Part shown: in pieces, positions 43,292 through 53,047 of the stretch
Numbering within the stretch: the first letter of the stretch is position 1
Layout: the number at the start of each line of letters is the position of its first letter
Assembly (NCBI RefSeq): GCF_009498035.1
Contig: NZ_CP034550.1
Span: 2,418,001 to 2,482,000 of the forward strand
Direction: 5' to 3'
Source: Saccharothrix syringae
GTDB lineage: Bacteria; Actinomycetota; Actinomycetes; Mycobacteriales; Pseudonocardiaceae
DNA: 64,000 nt
Program-made: the position numbers and the translations under genes
Notes under the pieces: generated by a model
Seen by the model: only the letters and a program-made list of their open reading frames with translations
Told to the model about the DNA's origin: nothing
The model's database searches: none

Positions 43292-45643
43292 CTACCCCCC
43301 GAGCCCGGCCCGCCGCAGAGCCTCGGCCATCGCGCCGTTGGCCGGGGGTCGCTCCTGCTGCCGCGGCCGACCGCCCCGGCCCTGCCCGTCGCGACCCTGC
43401 CCACGTCCCTGCCCACGAGCCTGCCCGCCGCGCTGGTCACCACGCTGCCCGTCGCGCTGCCCGTCGCGCTGCTGCCCGCCCTTGCGCCCGGGCTCGTCGT
43501 CCAGCCGCAGCGACAACCCGATCCGCTTCCGGGCGATGTCGACCTCCAACACCTTCACCCGCACCACGTCACCGGACTTCACCACGTCCCGCGGGTCCTT
43601 CACGTACGTGGTGGACAGCGCCGAGATGTGCACCAACCCGTCCTGGTGCACCCCGACGTCCACGAACGCGCCGAACGCCGCCACGTTCGTCACCACCCCC
43701 TCCAGCACCATCCCGGGCTTGAGGTCGGCGATCTTCTCCACCCCGTCGGCGAACGTGGCGGTCTTGAACGCGGGCCGCGGGTCGCGGCCCGGCTTCTCCA
43801 GCTCCTTCAAGATGTCCGTGACCGTCGGCAGGCCGAACTGCTCGTCCACGAAGTCCTGCGGCCTCAGGACCTTGAGCACCGCGGTGTTCCCGATCAGCTC
43901 CGGCGTGCCCGCCCGCTCCTGGATGCGCCGCACCACCGGGTACGCCTCGGGGTGCACCGCGGAGGCGTCGAGCGGGTCGTCGCCGTTGGGGATGCGGAGG
44001 AAGCCCGCGCACTGCTCGAACGCCTTCGGGCCCAGCCGGGGGACGTCCTTGAGCGACTTGCGGGTGCGGAACGGGCCGTTGGAGTCGCGGTGCAGCACGA
44101 TGTTCTCGGCCAGGCCCGCGGTGATGCCGGAGACCCTGGTCAGCAGCGGCACGGACGCGGTGTTCAGGTCGACGCCGACGGCGTTCACGCAGTCCTCGAC
44201 GACCGCGTCCAGCGACCGCGACAGCTTCGACTCGGACACGTCGTGCTGGTACTGGCCGACGCCGATGGACTTGGGGTCAATCTTGACCAGCTCGGCCAGC
44301 GGGTCCTGCAGCCGCCGGGCGATGGACACCGCGCCGCGCAGCGACACGTCCAGCCCCGGCAGCTCGGCGGACGCGAACGCCGACGCCGAGTACACCGACG
44401 CGCCCGCCTCGGACACCACGGCCTTGGTCAGCTTGAGCTCGGGGTGGCGCTTGAGCAGGTCGGCGGCCAGCTTGTCGGTCTCCCGCGAGGCGGTGCCGTT
44501 GCCGATGGCCACCAGCTCCACCGAGTGCTTCCGCGCGAGCGCGGCGAGCCTGGCGATCGACTCGTCCCACCGGTTGGCGGGCACGTGCGGGTAGATCGTG
44601 TCGGTGGCCACGACCTTGCCGGTGGCGTCCACCACGGCCACCTTCACGCCGGTGCGGAAGCCGGGGTCCAGGCCCATGGTCGCGCGGGTGCCCGCGGGCG
44701 CGGCCAGCAGCAGGTCGCGCAGGTTGGACGCGAACACGCGCACGGCCTCGTCCTCGGCGAACGCCCGCAGCCGGGACCGCAGGTCGATGCCCAGGTGCAC
44801 CAGGATGCGGGTGCGCCACGCCCAGCGGACGGTGTCGCCCAGCCACTTGTCGGCGGGGCGGCCCCGGTCGTCGATGCCGAACCGGGCCGCGATGCGGGCC
44901 TCGTAACCGGTGGGCTCGTCCTCGTCGGCCGGGTCGAAGACCAGGTCCAGGACCTCTTCCTTCTCACCGCGCAGCAGCGCCAGGATGCGGTGCGACGGCA
45001 GCTTGGTGAACGGCTCGGAGAAGTCGAAGTAGTCGGCGAACTTCGCGCCTTCCTCCTCCTTGCCCTCCCGGACCTTGGCGGCGACGCGGCCCTGGCCCCA
45101 CATGCGCTCGCGCAGCTCGCCGATCAGGTCGCCGTCCTCGCCGAACCGCTCGACCAGGATGGCGCGGGCGCCCTGGAGGGCCGCGGCGACGTCGGCGACC
45201 TCCCCGGTCACGTACTCGGCGGCCACGGCCTGCGGGTCCAGGGTCGGGTCGGCCAGCAGCCCGTCGGCCAGCGGCTCCAGGCCCTGCTCGCGCGCGATCT
45301 GGGCCTTGGTCCGCCGCTTCGGCTTGTAGGGGAGGTAGAGGTCCTCCAGGCGGGCCTTGGAGTCGGCGGCCAGGATCTGCGCCTGGAGCGCGTCGTCGAG
45401 CTTGCCCTGCGACCGGATCGACTCCAGCACGGCGGCGCGGCGCTCCTCCAGCTCGCGCAGGTAGCCCAGCCGTTCCTCCAGGGTGCGCAGCTGGGCGTCG
45501 TCCAGCGCGCCGGTCGCCTCCTTCCGGTAGCGGGCGATGAAGGGCACGGTGGAACCACCGTCGAGCAGTTCGACGGCCGCGCTGACCTGCCCCGGCCGCA
45601 CCCCGAGCTCGTCGGCGATCCTCTGGTGAATGGCTGTGGTCAC
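43292..45643 (-). CDS. tex: Tex-family RNA-binding transcription accessory protein
   Basis: 783 residues, the usual Tex length plus a tail. Order: N-terminal helical domain ([17 protein letters not shown]), the YqgF-like RNase H-fold domain ([19 protein letters not shown]), helix-hairpin-helix motifs ([21 protein letters not shown]), and an S1 domain near the end ([24 protein letters not shown]). It then has a Gln/Gly/Arg-rich tail ([18 protein letters not shown]) that could add nonspecific RNA binding. Tex acts in transcription and RNA metabolism. GTG start at 45643, with CACAAT eight bases upstream. Confidence 0.95.
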   Translation of the reverse strand: MTTAIHQRIADELGVRPGQVSAAVELLDGGSTVPFIARYRKEATGALDDAQLRTLEERLGYLRELEERRAAVLESIRSQGKLDDALQAQILAADSKARLEDLYLPYKPKRRTKAQIAREQGLEPLADGLLADPTLDPQAVAAEYVTGEVADVAAALQGARAILVERFGEDGDLIGELRERMWGQGRVAAKVREGKEEEGAKFADYFDFSEPFTKLPSHRILALLRGEKEEVLDLVFDPADEDEPTGYEARIAARFGIDDRGRPADKWLGDTVRWAWRTRILVHLGIDLRSRLRAFAEDEAVRVFASNLRDLLLAAPAGTRATMGLDPGFRTGVKVAVVDATGKVVATDTIYPHVPANRWDESIARLAALARKHSVELVAIGNGTASRETDKLAADLLKRHPELKLTKAVVSEAGASVYSASAFASAELPGLDVSLRGAVSIARRLQDPLAELVKIDPKSIGVGQYQHDVSESKLSRSLDAVVEDCVNAVGVDLNTASVPLLTRVSGITAGLAENIVLHRDSNGPFRTRKSLKDVPRLGPKAFEQCAGFLRIPNGDDPLDASAVHPEAYPVVRRIQERAGTPELIGNTAVLKVLRPQDFVDEQFGLPTVTDILKELEKPGRDPRPAFKTATFADGVEKIADLKPGMVLEGVVTNVAAFGAFVDVGVHQDGLVHISALSTTYVKDPRDVVKSGDVVRVKVLEVDIARKRIGLSLRLDDEPGRKGGQQRDGQRDGQRGDQRGGQARGQGRGQGRDGQGRGGRPRQQERPPANGAMAEALRRAGLGG

Positions 45644-45819
45644 AGCCGGTCATTGTGCCGTGCGGGCGCCGCGATCGGTCGCGGGGGCACGCCGGTGCCC
45701 GCGGTGGACCGGTTCCGCGCGTTGCGGCGAACGGGCGCGAGCCGATCGGAGCACGGAACTGACCGGGTGCCGGGGACGTCATTCCAACGGACACCGCAAA
45801 ACTGCACAGAGGGTGGGTC

Positions 45820-47931
45820 GTGTCAGACGACGGTTCTTCGCGCAACGAGTTCTCCGGCACGGCCGCCAACGTCGTGCAGGCCCACAGCATCGAGGGCGGG
45901 GTGCACTTCCACGCCGCCGTGGCGGCCCTGCCGGTGCCCCGGCAGCTGCCCGCCGACGTGCCCGGCTTCACCGACCGCGTCACCCACCTCAGGCGCCTGC
46001 ACGACTGGCTGGACACCCCGGACGAGCAGGCGCCGCCCGCCGAGGTGGTCGCGGGCCCGCCGGGCATCGGCAAGACGTCCCTGGTCACGCACTGGGCGCA
46101 CCAGGTGCGCGACCGCTTCCCCGACGGCGACCTGTTCGTGGACCTGCGCGGCTACCACGTGGAGCGCACCGTCAGCGCGGACGAGGCGCTGTCCGACGTG
46201 CTGCGCGCCCTCGACGTCCCCGACGAGCGCATCCCGGCCCGGCTGGAGGCGCGTGCCGCGCTCTACCGCTCCCTGCTGCACCGCCGGAAGATGCTGGTGC
46301 TGCTGGACAACGCGTCGTCCGCGGACCAGGTCAGACCCCTCTTACCGGGCACCTCCACCTGTAGGGTCCTGGTCACGAGCCGGAGCCACCTGGGCGGGCT
46401 GATCGCGAGGAACGGAGCGCACCGGATGTCGCTGGACGTGCTGCCGACGGAGCACGCGGTGGAACTGCTGGCGGGGATCGTGGGCGACGGGCGCGTGGCG
46501 GCCGAACCGGGGGCCGTCGCCCGGCTCGTCGAGTACTGCGGCCGGCTGCCGCTGGCACTGCGCATCGCCGGCGAGCGGCTGGCGGAGGACCCGCGGGCCC
46601 GGATCGGGGAGCTGGTCGAGGAGCTGGCCGAGGTGCGCGAACGCCTCGACGTGCTCGCCACCCCCGGCGACGAGTCCACCGCCGTGCGCGCCGTGTTCTC
46701 CTGGTCCTACCAGGCGCTCTCGCCCGACGCGGCCCGCGCCTACCGGCTGCTCGGCCTGCTCACCGGTCCCGACGTCGGCCTGCCCGCCGCCGCGGCGCTG
46801 CTCGGGACGGGGCAGGGCCGGGCGCGCCGGGTGCTCGCCGAGCTGACCGGCGTGCACCTGCTCGCCGAGCAGGAGCGGCGCTACCGGTTCCACGACCTGC
46901 TGCGCCTGCACGCGGCCGAGTGCGCGGAGGCCGACGAGCCGCCTGCCGAGCGGCACGCCGCCGTGCGCCGCGCGCTGCTCTGGTACGCCCACGCCGTCCA
47001 GGCCGCCGTCGATGCGGTCATCCCGTTCTTCTCGCGCATCCCGGTCGAGTTGGCGGCCGCCGAGGCGCCCGTCCCGGCGTTCGAGGACCGGGCGGCGGCG
47101 CTGGCCTGGTGCGACGCGGAGCGGGCGAACCTGGTGGCCGCCGTCGACCGGGCCGCCGAGCTGGGCGAGCACGAACTGGCCTGGCAGCTGCCCGTGCTGA
47201 TGTTCGGGCTGCTGCTGGTCCGCCGGCCGCACGCGGACTGGGTGGACACGCACCAGGTCGGCGTGGCGTCGGCGCGGGTGCGCGGCGAGGTGGCCGCGGA
47301 GGCGTGGCTGCTGACCAGCGCCGCCATCGCCGAGCGGGAGCTGCGGCACCCGGAGCGCGCGCTGGAGCACCTGGAGCGCGCCCTGGCCTGCTGGCAGGAG
47401 GACGGCACCCGGTGGGGCATCGCCTGGGCGCTGCGCGACACCGGCGCGATCTACGAGCAGATGGGGCGCTACGACGAGGCGGTCGCCGCGTTCGAGCGGG
47501 CGCTGGCCATGCACCTGGAGGACGGCGACACGTGGGGCGAGGCCACGGCGCTGGCCGGCCTGGCCAGGTGCCACCTGGGCGCCGGCGAGCCGGAGCGGGC
47601 GCTGGCCGAGGCGAACCGGGCGCTGGAGATCCGGCGCGAGCACCGCGACCAGCGCAACGTCGGCAACGCCCTGAACGACGTCAGCCGCGTCTACCTCGGC
47701 ATGGGGGAGTACGAGCCGGCCGCCGAGCACGCCGAGCAGGCCGGGGTGGTGCTGGCCGAGGTCGACTACTGGAACGGCCGGGCGCTGTCGCACGAGCTGC
47801 TGGGCGACGCCCTGGCCGGTCTCGGGCGGGCCGAGGACGCCGCGGCGCAGTGGCGGGTGGCGCTGGAGCTGTACGGGTCGCTGGGCGACCCGCGGGCGGA
47901 CGAGGTGCGGGCGCGGCTGGCGGACGGCTGA
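45820..47931 (+). CDS. STAND-type NTPase with TPR repeats
   Basis: 703 residues. The N-terminal segment NEFSGTAANVVQAHSIEGGVHFH is a short signature seen before many actinobacterial STAND proteins. Then comes an NB-ARC-like ATPase (P-loop AGPPGIGKTS; KMLVLLDNASSADQV; SRSHLGGL; CGRLPLALRIAGERL), a winged-helix region (RFHDLLRLHAAE), and TPRs from about residue 500 (GAIYEQMGRYDEAVAAFERAL, RVYLGMGEYEPAAEHAEQA). STAND proteins are signal-triggered switches in regulation or defence. No DNA-binding or effector domain is visible on this chain. GTG 45820 has GAGGGTGG upstream. Confidence 0.88.
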   Translation: MSDDGSSRNEFSGTAANVVQAHSIEGGVHFHAAVAALPVPRQLPADVPGFTDRVTHLRRLHDWLDTPDEQAPPAEVVAGPPGIGKTSLVTHWAHQVRDRFPDGDLFVDLRGYHVERTVSADEALSDVLRALDVPDERIPARLEARAALYRSLLHRRKMLVLLDNASSADQVRPLLPGTSTCRVLVTSRSHLGGLIARNGAHRMSLDVLPTEHAVELLAGIVGDGRVAAEPGAVARLVEYCGRLPLALRIAGERLAEDPRARIGELVEELAEVRERLDVLATPGDESTAVRAVFSWSYQALSPDAARAYRLLGLLTGPDVGLPAAAALLGTGQGRARRVLAELTGVHLLAEQERRYRFHDLLRLHAAECAEADEPPAERHAAVRRALLWYAHAVQAAVDAVIPFFSRIPVELAAAEAPVPAFEDRAAALAWCDAERANLVAAVDRAAELGEHELAWQLPVLMFGLLLVRRPHADWVDTHQVGVASARVRGEVAAEAWLLTSAAIAERELRHPERALEHLERALACWQEDGTRWGIAWALRDTGAIYEQMGRYDEAVAAFERALAMHLEDGDTWGEATALAGLARCHLGAGEPERALAEANRALEIRREHRDQRNVGNALNDVSRVYLGMGEYEPAAEHAEQAGVVLAEVDYWNGRALSHELLGDALAGLGRAEDAAAQWRVALELYGSLGDPRADEVRARLADG

Positions 47932-48068
47932 GCGGGTCGGCTGAGCGAGGCGGGACCGGCCGGTGCACCGCGCCGGGGTTCGGCGTCCGCGGTGCCCGGG
48001 ATGGGGCACGTCGGACGTGATCGCGATCGAGCCCGGTGGGGTGCTGGTCGCTGACCAGGGCCTTCGGA

Positions 48069-48074
48069 CATACT
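48069..48074 (+). promoter_or_regulatory. -10-like CATACT before a leaderless ATG
   Basis: CATACT ends seven bases before the ATG at 48082 and no ribosome-binding site is present. Confidence 0.45.
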
Positions 48075-48081
48075 GACCGGT

Positions 48082-48972
48082 ATGACCACACTCGACCACT
48101 GGGGCGGGACCGGCCGGTACGTCGACCTCGACGGCCCGGTGCACTACGTCGACTTCGGCGGTGACGGCCCGCCGGTCGTCCTGGTGCACGGGCTGGGCGG
48201 TTCGCACCTGAACTGGTGCCTGCTCGCGCCGCACCTGGTCGGGCACCACCGCGTGCTGGCCGTCGACCTGGCCGGGTTCGGCCTGACCCACCCGGAGGGG
48301 CGCGGCACCACCGTGCCCGCCAACGCCCGGCTGCTCGACCGCTTCCTGGCCGAGGTGGTGGGCGAACCCGTGGCGCTGGTCGGCAACTCGATGGGCGGGA
48401 TGATCTCCATCCTGCACGCGGCCCGCCGGCCCGACTCGGTCACCGCCCTGGCCCTGCTCGACCCGGCCGTGCCCATGCCGCTGGGCACCCGGCTCGACCC
48501 GCAGGTCGCCCTGGCGTTCGGCGCTTACGCGGTGCCGGGGCTGGGCCGGTGGGTGCTGGAGCGGGCGCGCCGGGGCGTGTCGCCGCGCCGCCAGGTCAAG
48601 CGCGTGCTCAACCTCGTGTGCGCCGATTCCCGGTCGGTGCCCGAGGAGATCATCCTGGCGTCGATGTCGCTGCTGGAGCAGCGCGCCGAGGTGCCCGGCC
48701 TGGACGAGGCGTTCCTGGCGGCGGCCCGCTCCGTGGTGTGGACCGGGGCGACCAGCCGCCGGTACTACACGGCGATGAGCCGCGTCCGGGTGCCGGTCTA
48801 CCTGGTGCACGGCGACCGGGACCGGCTGGTGCCGGTGACGTCGGCGCGCGCGGCGGCGAAGCGGAACCCGTCGTGGCGGTACGAGGAGTTCGAGGGGATC
48901 GGGCACGTGCCGCAGTTGGAGATCCCCGACGTGATCGGGGAGAGGCTGGTCGCCTGGTTGGCCGGGCGGTGA
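48082..48972 (+). CDS. Alpha/beta hydrolase
   Basis: 296 residues with the canonical fold. VVLVHGLGGSHLNW carries the oxyanion HG motif, ALVGNSMGGM the nucleophile elbow (Ser), VYLVHGDRDRLVP the acid Asp, and GIGHVPQLE the catalytic His. Substrates of this broad family include esters, epoxides and C-C bonds; the specificity is not evident. It has its own leaderless-type promoter. Confidence 0.88.
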   Translation: MTTLDHWGGTGRYVDLDGPVHYVDFGGDGPPVVLVHGLGGSHLNWCLLAPHLVGHHRVLAVDLAGFGLTHPEGRGTTVPANARLLDRFLAEVVGEPVALVGNSMGGMISILHAARRPDSVTALALLDPAVPMPLGTRLDPQVALAFGAYAVPGLGRWVLERARRGVSPRRQVKRVLNLVCADSRSVPEEIILASMSLLEQRAEVPGLDEAFLAAARSVVWTGATSRRYYTAMSRVRVPVYLVHGDRDRLVPVTSARAAAKRNPSWRYEEFEGIGHVPQLEIPDVIGERLVAWLAGR

Positions 48973-49099
48973 GGTGATCGGGGGCTGAGCCGAGCCGCTG
49001 AGCCGGTCGGGGCGGAAACTGCGCGGGTGCTGGCGGTTTGGCGTTCGGCGAAACATCATGGTCGGAGGGGGACGCTCGACGAGGAGCGGGGGAGTGGCC

Positions 49100-50056
49100 A
49101 TGTCAGTTCTGCCGGACAGCCCGCCGGGCCCGGAACCGGTGCGGGCCGTGGTGCCGGGGTCGGTGCCGGTGCCGGGGTCGGGGTCGGTGCCGGGGTCGGT
49201 GCCGGACGCCGTGGCGGTGCCCGAACCCCGGCCCGAGGTCTCGCCCACTCCGCCAGCGGCCCTGGTGGAGGCCCCCGAGCCGCCGCCGAACACCCCGCCG
49301 ACCCCGCCCAACCTGCTCTGGTACCTCACCGAGCCGACCCGCGCCGTCGTCGACATCGGCCAGTTCGCCGCCACCCGGGCCCTGCTGCGCGCCGCACCCC
49401 GGGGCGACGGGCACACCGTCCTGGTGCTGCCCGGCCTGGGCGCGACGGACTGGGCGACCGGCCCGCTGCGCCGGTTCCTCGCGGGCCTGGGCTACGACGT
49501 GCACGGCTGGGGCCTGGGCCGCAACATCGGCCCGTCGGTCACCGCCGTGCGCGGGATGCGCGAACTGCTGCGCGAACTGGCCGCGCACGGCAAGGTCAGC
49601 CTCGTCGGCTGGTCGCTGGGCGGCATCTTCGCCCGGGAGCTGGCGCGCGAGCGACCGGGCTCGGTGCGGCAGGTGATCACCCTCGGCAGCCCGTACGCCC
49701 TGGCCGACCCGCGCCACACCAGGGTCGACCCGGTCTACCGGCTGCTGGCGCGGTTCTACGAACGCGGCGCCGACCTGCCGCCGCCCGAGCACGCCCGCCC
49801 GCCGTTCCCGGTGCCCGCCACCTCGGTGTACTCGCGGTCGGACGGGATCGTGCCGTGGCGGGCCTGCGTCTCGCCGCCGGGACCGCGCCACGAGAACGTG
49901 GCGGTCGCGTCGAGCCACCTCGGCTACGGCTACAACGCGACGGTGCTGTGGGTGGTCGCCGACCGGCTGGCCCAACGCCCGGGGCGCCGCCGCCCGTTCA
50001 CGCCGCCGCCCGGCATGGTCCGGATGTTCCCCGCGCAGGGGGACGACAACACGTAG
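49100..50056 (+). CDS. Lipase-like alpha/beta hydrolase
   Basis: 318 residues. After a Pro/Val-rich N-terminal segment with VPGSVPVPGSGSVPG repeats, the hydrolase core shows VLVLPGLGATDWATGPLR, the nucleophile elbow SLVGWSLGGIFARELA, VYSRSDGIVPWRAC (acid) and ASSHLGYGYN (His). The order resembles triacylglycerol-lipase-type or PGAP1-like proteins. The ATG at 49100 has GGGGGAG upstream. The low-complexity N-terminus may be a flexible linker; there is no clear signal peptide. Confidence 0.8.
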   Translation: MSVLPDSPPGPEPVRAVVPGSVPVPGSGSVPGSVPDAVAVPEPRPEVSPTPPAALVEAPEPPPNTPPTPPNLLWYLTEPTRAVVDIGQFAATRALLRAAPRGDGHTVLVLPGLGATDWATGPLRRFLAGLGYDVHGWGLGRNIGPSVTAVRGMRELLRELAAHGKVSLVGWSLGGIFARELARERPGSVRQVITLGSPYALADPRHTRVDPVYRLLARFYERGADLPPPEHARPPFPVPATSVYSRSDGIVPWRACVSPPGPRHENVAVASSHLGYGYNATVLWVVADRLAQRPGRRRPFTPPPGMVRMFPAQGDDNT

Positions 50057-50455
50057 GGCGGCACCCGCGCCGCCCGCTCGCTCACCCGCGCCCACCCGCC
50101 CGACCGCGCCGCTCGCCCACTCGCGCCGCCCGCCCACTCGCGCCGCCCGCCCGACCGCGCCGCCCGCCGACCGCCGCCCGCCGCCCGCTCGACCGCCCGC
50201 CTGCGCGGCCCGCCACCCGCGCCGACCGCGCCGACCGCGCCGACCGCGCCACCGACACCCCGTCGAACCCCCGCACCCCCCGACCGCAACCGCCGATCCG
50301 GTGGTCCTCGCCCCACCCATCAGGATTCCCGAGCCCCAGCCCCAACCTCCCCGAAAATGATCACCTGATCCACCCCTTGTGTTGACCGCCCCGTCACCGG
50401 AGGGTTCCGCGCGAGCCGTTGGCTCGCCGACGGCAACCCCCGACGGAGGTGGAGC
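50057..50455. other. 399-bp low-complexity gene-free region
   Basis: From about 50070 to 50290 the DNA is almost pure G+C in a degenerate CGCCCACTCGCGCCGCC / GACCGCGCC pattern with strong C bias on this strand. The segment after 50340 (GATCACCTGATCC, TTGTGTTGACCG) is the probable promoter of the secreted-protein gene. Confidence 0.6.
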
Positions 50456-51394
50456 ATGACCCCTGCACGCAAGCTCGCCGCGGCCCTGGTCGCGGCACTC
50501 GCGCTCCCGACCCTCACGACCCCCGCCGCGCACGCGGTGAGCGACGCCGACCTCGCCCACTACTGGGCCCCGGTCCACTACCAGGACACCGACTCGTCCG
50601 ACTACGACGCCGACTACCTGTCCTCTGTGGACTTCGACGGCGACTGGAACGCCCAGAACAACTGGGAGGCCCAGGACGACTCGCTCGCCCGCCTCACCGG
50701 CGCGGCCTACTTCTCGGTGGTCGAGACCTCGACCCACTGGTTCATCGTCTACGCCTTCTACCACCCGCGCGACTGGGACGACGCCCCCGACCCGTTCGAG
50801 CTGACCACCCACGAGAACGACATGGAGGGCCTGCTGGCCACCGTCCGCAAGGACGGCTCGACCTACGGCAGGCTCGAAGCGGTCGTCACCGTGGCGCACA
50901 GCGACTTCTACTCCTACGTCGCCCCGGGCAGCACCTACACCTCGGGCCGCGAGAGCGTCGACGGCACCCTGCGCCTCCAGGGCACCCGGCCCACCACCCG
51001 CCAGGAGGCCAAGGGCCACGGCCTGTACGCGTGGAACGGCGCGGAGTTCCCCGGCGGCGACGGCGTGGTCTACGTGCCGAGCGCGACCGGCGAGGTCCCG
51101 TCGGGCGGCAACGACCGCTCGGTCGGCTACCGGCTGATCGACACCTTCGCCACCGGCGGCCTGTGGGCCCAGCGGAACAACACCGCCACGTTCGCGAGCT
51201 GGGGCACCTTCCGCGGTGACAACGGCAAGGACAACGCCGCCAACACCGCGTGGGGCTGGGACGACGGCAACGACGGCGGCGACCTCCAGCGCGGCCTGCT
51301 GGCGACCGACCCGGCGTACCTCGTTTCGGTGTACTTCGGGAATCGCGGCGCGTTCAGCCTCACCTACACCCGCAACGCGTACCGCGGTAACTAA
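50456..51394 (+). CDS. Secreted protein of unknown function
   Basis: 312 residues. A cleavable signal peptide ends AAHA-VS. The mature part is rich in Asp, Tyr, Trp and Asn with repeated acidic aromatic patches (TDSSDYDADYLSSVDFDGDW, TAWGWDDGNDGGD) that could bind calcium or sugar, and STHWFIVYAFYHPRDW in the first third. Similar secreted actinobacterial proteins exist, to my knowledge without an assigned function. GGAGGTGGAG precedes the ATG. Confidence 0.7.
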   Translation: MTPARKLAAALVAALALPTLTTPAAHAVSDADLAHYWAPVHYQDTDSSDYDADYLSSVDFDGDWNAQNNWEAQDDSLARLTGAAYFSVVETSTHWFIVYAFYHPRDWDDAPDPFELTTHENDMEGLLATVRKDGSTYGRLEAVVTVAHSDFYSYVAPGSTYTSGRESVDGTLRLQGTRPTTRQEAKGHGLYAWNGAEFPGGDGVVYVPSATGEVPSGGNDRSVGYRLIDTFATGGLWAQRNNTATFASWGTFRGDNGKDNAANTAWGWDDGNDGGDLQRGLLATDPAYLVSVYFGNRGAFSLTYTRNAYRGN

Positions 51395-51404
51395 GCTGCG
51401 CGGC

Positions 51405-52022
51405 ATGAGCACACGCGCGTCCGCACCGCCCCTGGCCCGACTGGTCACGGAGGTGTTGGCGCCGTGGGTGCTGGTGCTCAGCCTGCCGCTCGTGGTGGCG
51501 TGGCACGCCACCGGGAACGTGCCGGACGCCCTGCTGTGGGGCGCCGTGGTCGGCCTGACCGGGTCGGTGATCCCGATGGTGGTGATCGTCCACGGCGCCC
51601 GCCGCGGCCGCTGGAACGGCCACCACGTGACCAACCGCGAGGGCAGGCTGGTGCCGCTGCTGGCCTGCCTGGCCTCGCTGGGGCTCGGCATCGCGGCGCT
51701 CACCCTGGGCGGCGCGCCGCGGGCGATGGTCGCGCTGGCCCTGGCGATGTTCCTGAGCCTGGTGGTGTGCCTGGCGGTGACCTTCGGGGTCCCGGTCAAC
51801 GGCGAGCGCGGCTGGAAGGTGTCCTTCCACGCCGCGGTGGCGGCCGGCGCGGTGACCGTGCTGTTCATCTCGTTCGGGCCGTGGGCCCTGCTCGGCGTGC
51901 CGCTGGTCGCGCTGGTGGCCTGGTCCCGGGTGGCGCTGGGCGACCACACGACACCGCAGGTCGTGGTGGGCGCGCTGCTCGGCGCGGTGCTGGCCGGCAG
52001 CTCGTTCTGGCTGCTGGCGTGA
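51405..52022 (+). CDS. PAP2-like integral membrane protein
   Basis: 205 residues with five or six membrane segments. The C-terminal VSFHAAVAAG and WSRVALGDHTTPQVVVGALLG resemble the second and third phosphatase motifs of PAP2 (SxxxH-like and RxxxGxHxxxDV-like), though the first motif (KxxxxxxRP) is weak. It may therefore be a lipid phosphatase relative with altered activity. TAAGCT lies seven bases before the ATG, overlapping the preceding gene's stop. Confidence 0.7.
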   Translation: MSTRASAPPLARLVTEVLAPWVLVLSLPLVVAWHATGNVPDALLWGAVVGLTGSVIPMVVIVHGARRGRWNGHHVTNREGRLVPLLACLASLGLGIAALTLGGAPRAMVALALAMFLSLVVCLAVTFGVPVNGERGWKVSFHAAVAAGAVTVLFISFGPWALLGVPLVALVAWSRVALGDHTTPQVVVGALLGAVLAGSSFWLLA

Positions 52023-52056
52023 GCGCCCTCACCCCCGGTGGCCGCCGCCCGCGTTC

Positions 52057-52062
52057 TACCCT
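52057..52062 (+). promoter_or_regulatory. -10-like TACCCT before a leaderless ATG
   Basis: TACCCT ends six bases before the ATG at 52069. The following small gene has TACCTC (52857-52862) at exactly the same six-base spacing from the ATG at 52869. Confidence 0.5.
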
Positions 52063-52068
52063 CCGGGG

Positions 52069-52830
52069 ATGACGCTCAGGCTCGACACCGCCGGCCCGGT
52101 CGCCACCCTGACCATCGACCGCCCGGCCAAGCGCAACGCGATGAGCTACGAGATGTGGTCCGCGCTGCCCGGCCTGCTGGCCCGGGTGGAGCGGGACGAC
52201 GCGGTGCGCGTGCTGGTCGTCCGCGGCGGCGAGCACTTCTCGGCGGGCGCCGACATCAGCGAGTTCTCCACCCTGCGCAGCGGCGCGGAGGGCGCCGCCC
52301 GCTACAGCGAGGCCGTGCACGCCGGGGAACGCGCCATCGCCACGCTCGACAAGCCCACCATCGCCGCGATCACCGGGTTCTGCATCGGCGGCGGCTGCGA
52401 GATCGCGCTGGCCTGCGACCTGCGGGTGGCCGCGGCGGACGCCCGGTTCGGCATCACGCCCGCCAAGCTCGGCATCGTCTACCACCTGACGTCGACCAAG
52501 CAGCTGGTGGACGTCGTCGGCCCGGCGTGGGCCAAGCAGATCCTGTTCTCCGGGGAGATCCTGGACGCGGCCACCGCGCTGCGCATCGGCCTGGTCAACG
52601 AGGTGCACCCGGCGGAGGAGCTGGAGGCGCGGGTCAAGGGCCTGGCCGAGACCATCGCCTCGCGGGCGCGGGTCAGCGTGCGCGGGGCCAAGCGGATCGT
52701 CAACCGGATCACCGACGGCCGCCACGACGAGGACGAGGCCGTGCGGGCGCTCTACGACGAGGCGGTGCGCAGCCCCGAGTACGCGGAGGGCGTGGCGGCG
52801 TTCCTGGAGAAGCGGCCGCCGCGGTTCTGA
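52069..52830 (+). CDS. Enoyl-CoA hydratase/isomerase
   Basis: 253 residues, classical crotonase. Substrate-side motif RPAKRNAMSYEMW, oxyanion loops FSAGADISEF and GFCIGGGCEIALACD, and KLGIVYHLTSTKQL are all standard, unlike the variant at 32449. It would hydrate trans-2-enoyl-CoA or catalyse a related CoA-thioester reaction. Monocistronic with a leaderless-type promoter. Confidence 0.9.
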   Translation: MTLRLDTAGPVATLTIDRPAKRNAMSYEMWSALPGLLARVERDDAVRVLVVRGGEHFSAGADISEFSTLRSGAEGAARYSEAVHAGERAIATLDKPTIAAITGFCIGGGCEIALACDLRVAAADARFGITPAKLGIVYHLTSTKQLVDVVGPAWAKQILFSGEILDAATALRIGLVNEVHPAEELEARVKGLAETIASRARVSVRGAKRIVNRITDGRHDEDEAVRALYDEAVRSPEYAEGVAAFLEKRPPRF

Positions 52831-52868
52831 CCCCGGTTCAACCGCGCGGCGGTGGGTACCTCGTCGGC

Positions 52869-53021
52869 ATGAGCGAACCCGACGACAAGCCCGTCAACCC
52901 GGACCCGCCGCACTCCCCGGGCACGCCGGAGCCGCCCGACCTCGACGTGGACCCCACGCAGTTCCTCGACGAGGACGAGCGGCGCGACCGACCCGGGAAC
53001 GAGGACGAGCCGCCCTCCTAG
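52869..53021 (+). CDS. Small acidic Pro/Asp-rich protein
   Basis: 50 residues: MSEPDDKPVNPDPPHSPG then PTQFLDEDERRDRPGNEDE. Highly acidic and disordered, with no domain. I accept it as a gene because of the six-base spacing to a -10-like TACCTC, the ordinary start, and a hairpin that overlaps its stop codon. The function is unknown. Confidence 0.55.
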   Translation: MSEPDDKPVNPDPPHSPGTPEPPDLDVDPTQFLDEDERRDRPGNEDEPPS

Positions 53022-53032
53022 GGCGGCTCGTC
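53004..53032. terminator. Hairpin overlapping the stop of the small acidic gene
   Basis: Perfect 13-bp arms (53004-53016, 53020-53032) with a three-base loop. The TAG stop lies in the loop and right arm. It serves the convergent pair ending at 53021 and 53048. Confidence 0.8.
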
Positions 53033-53047
53033 CGGGAGCACCCGGCC

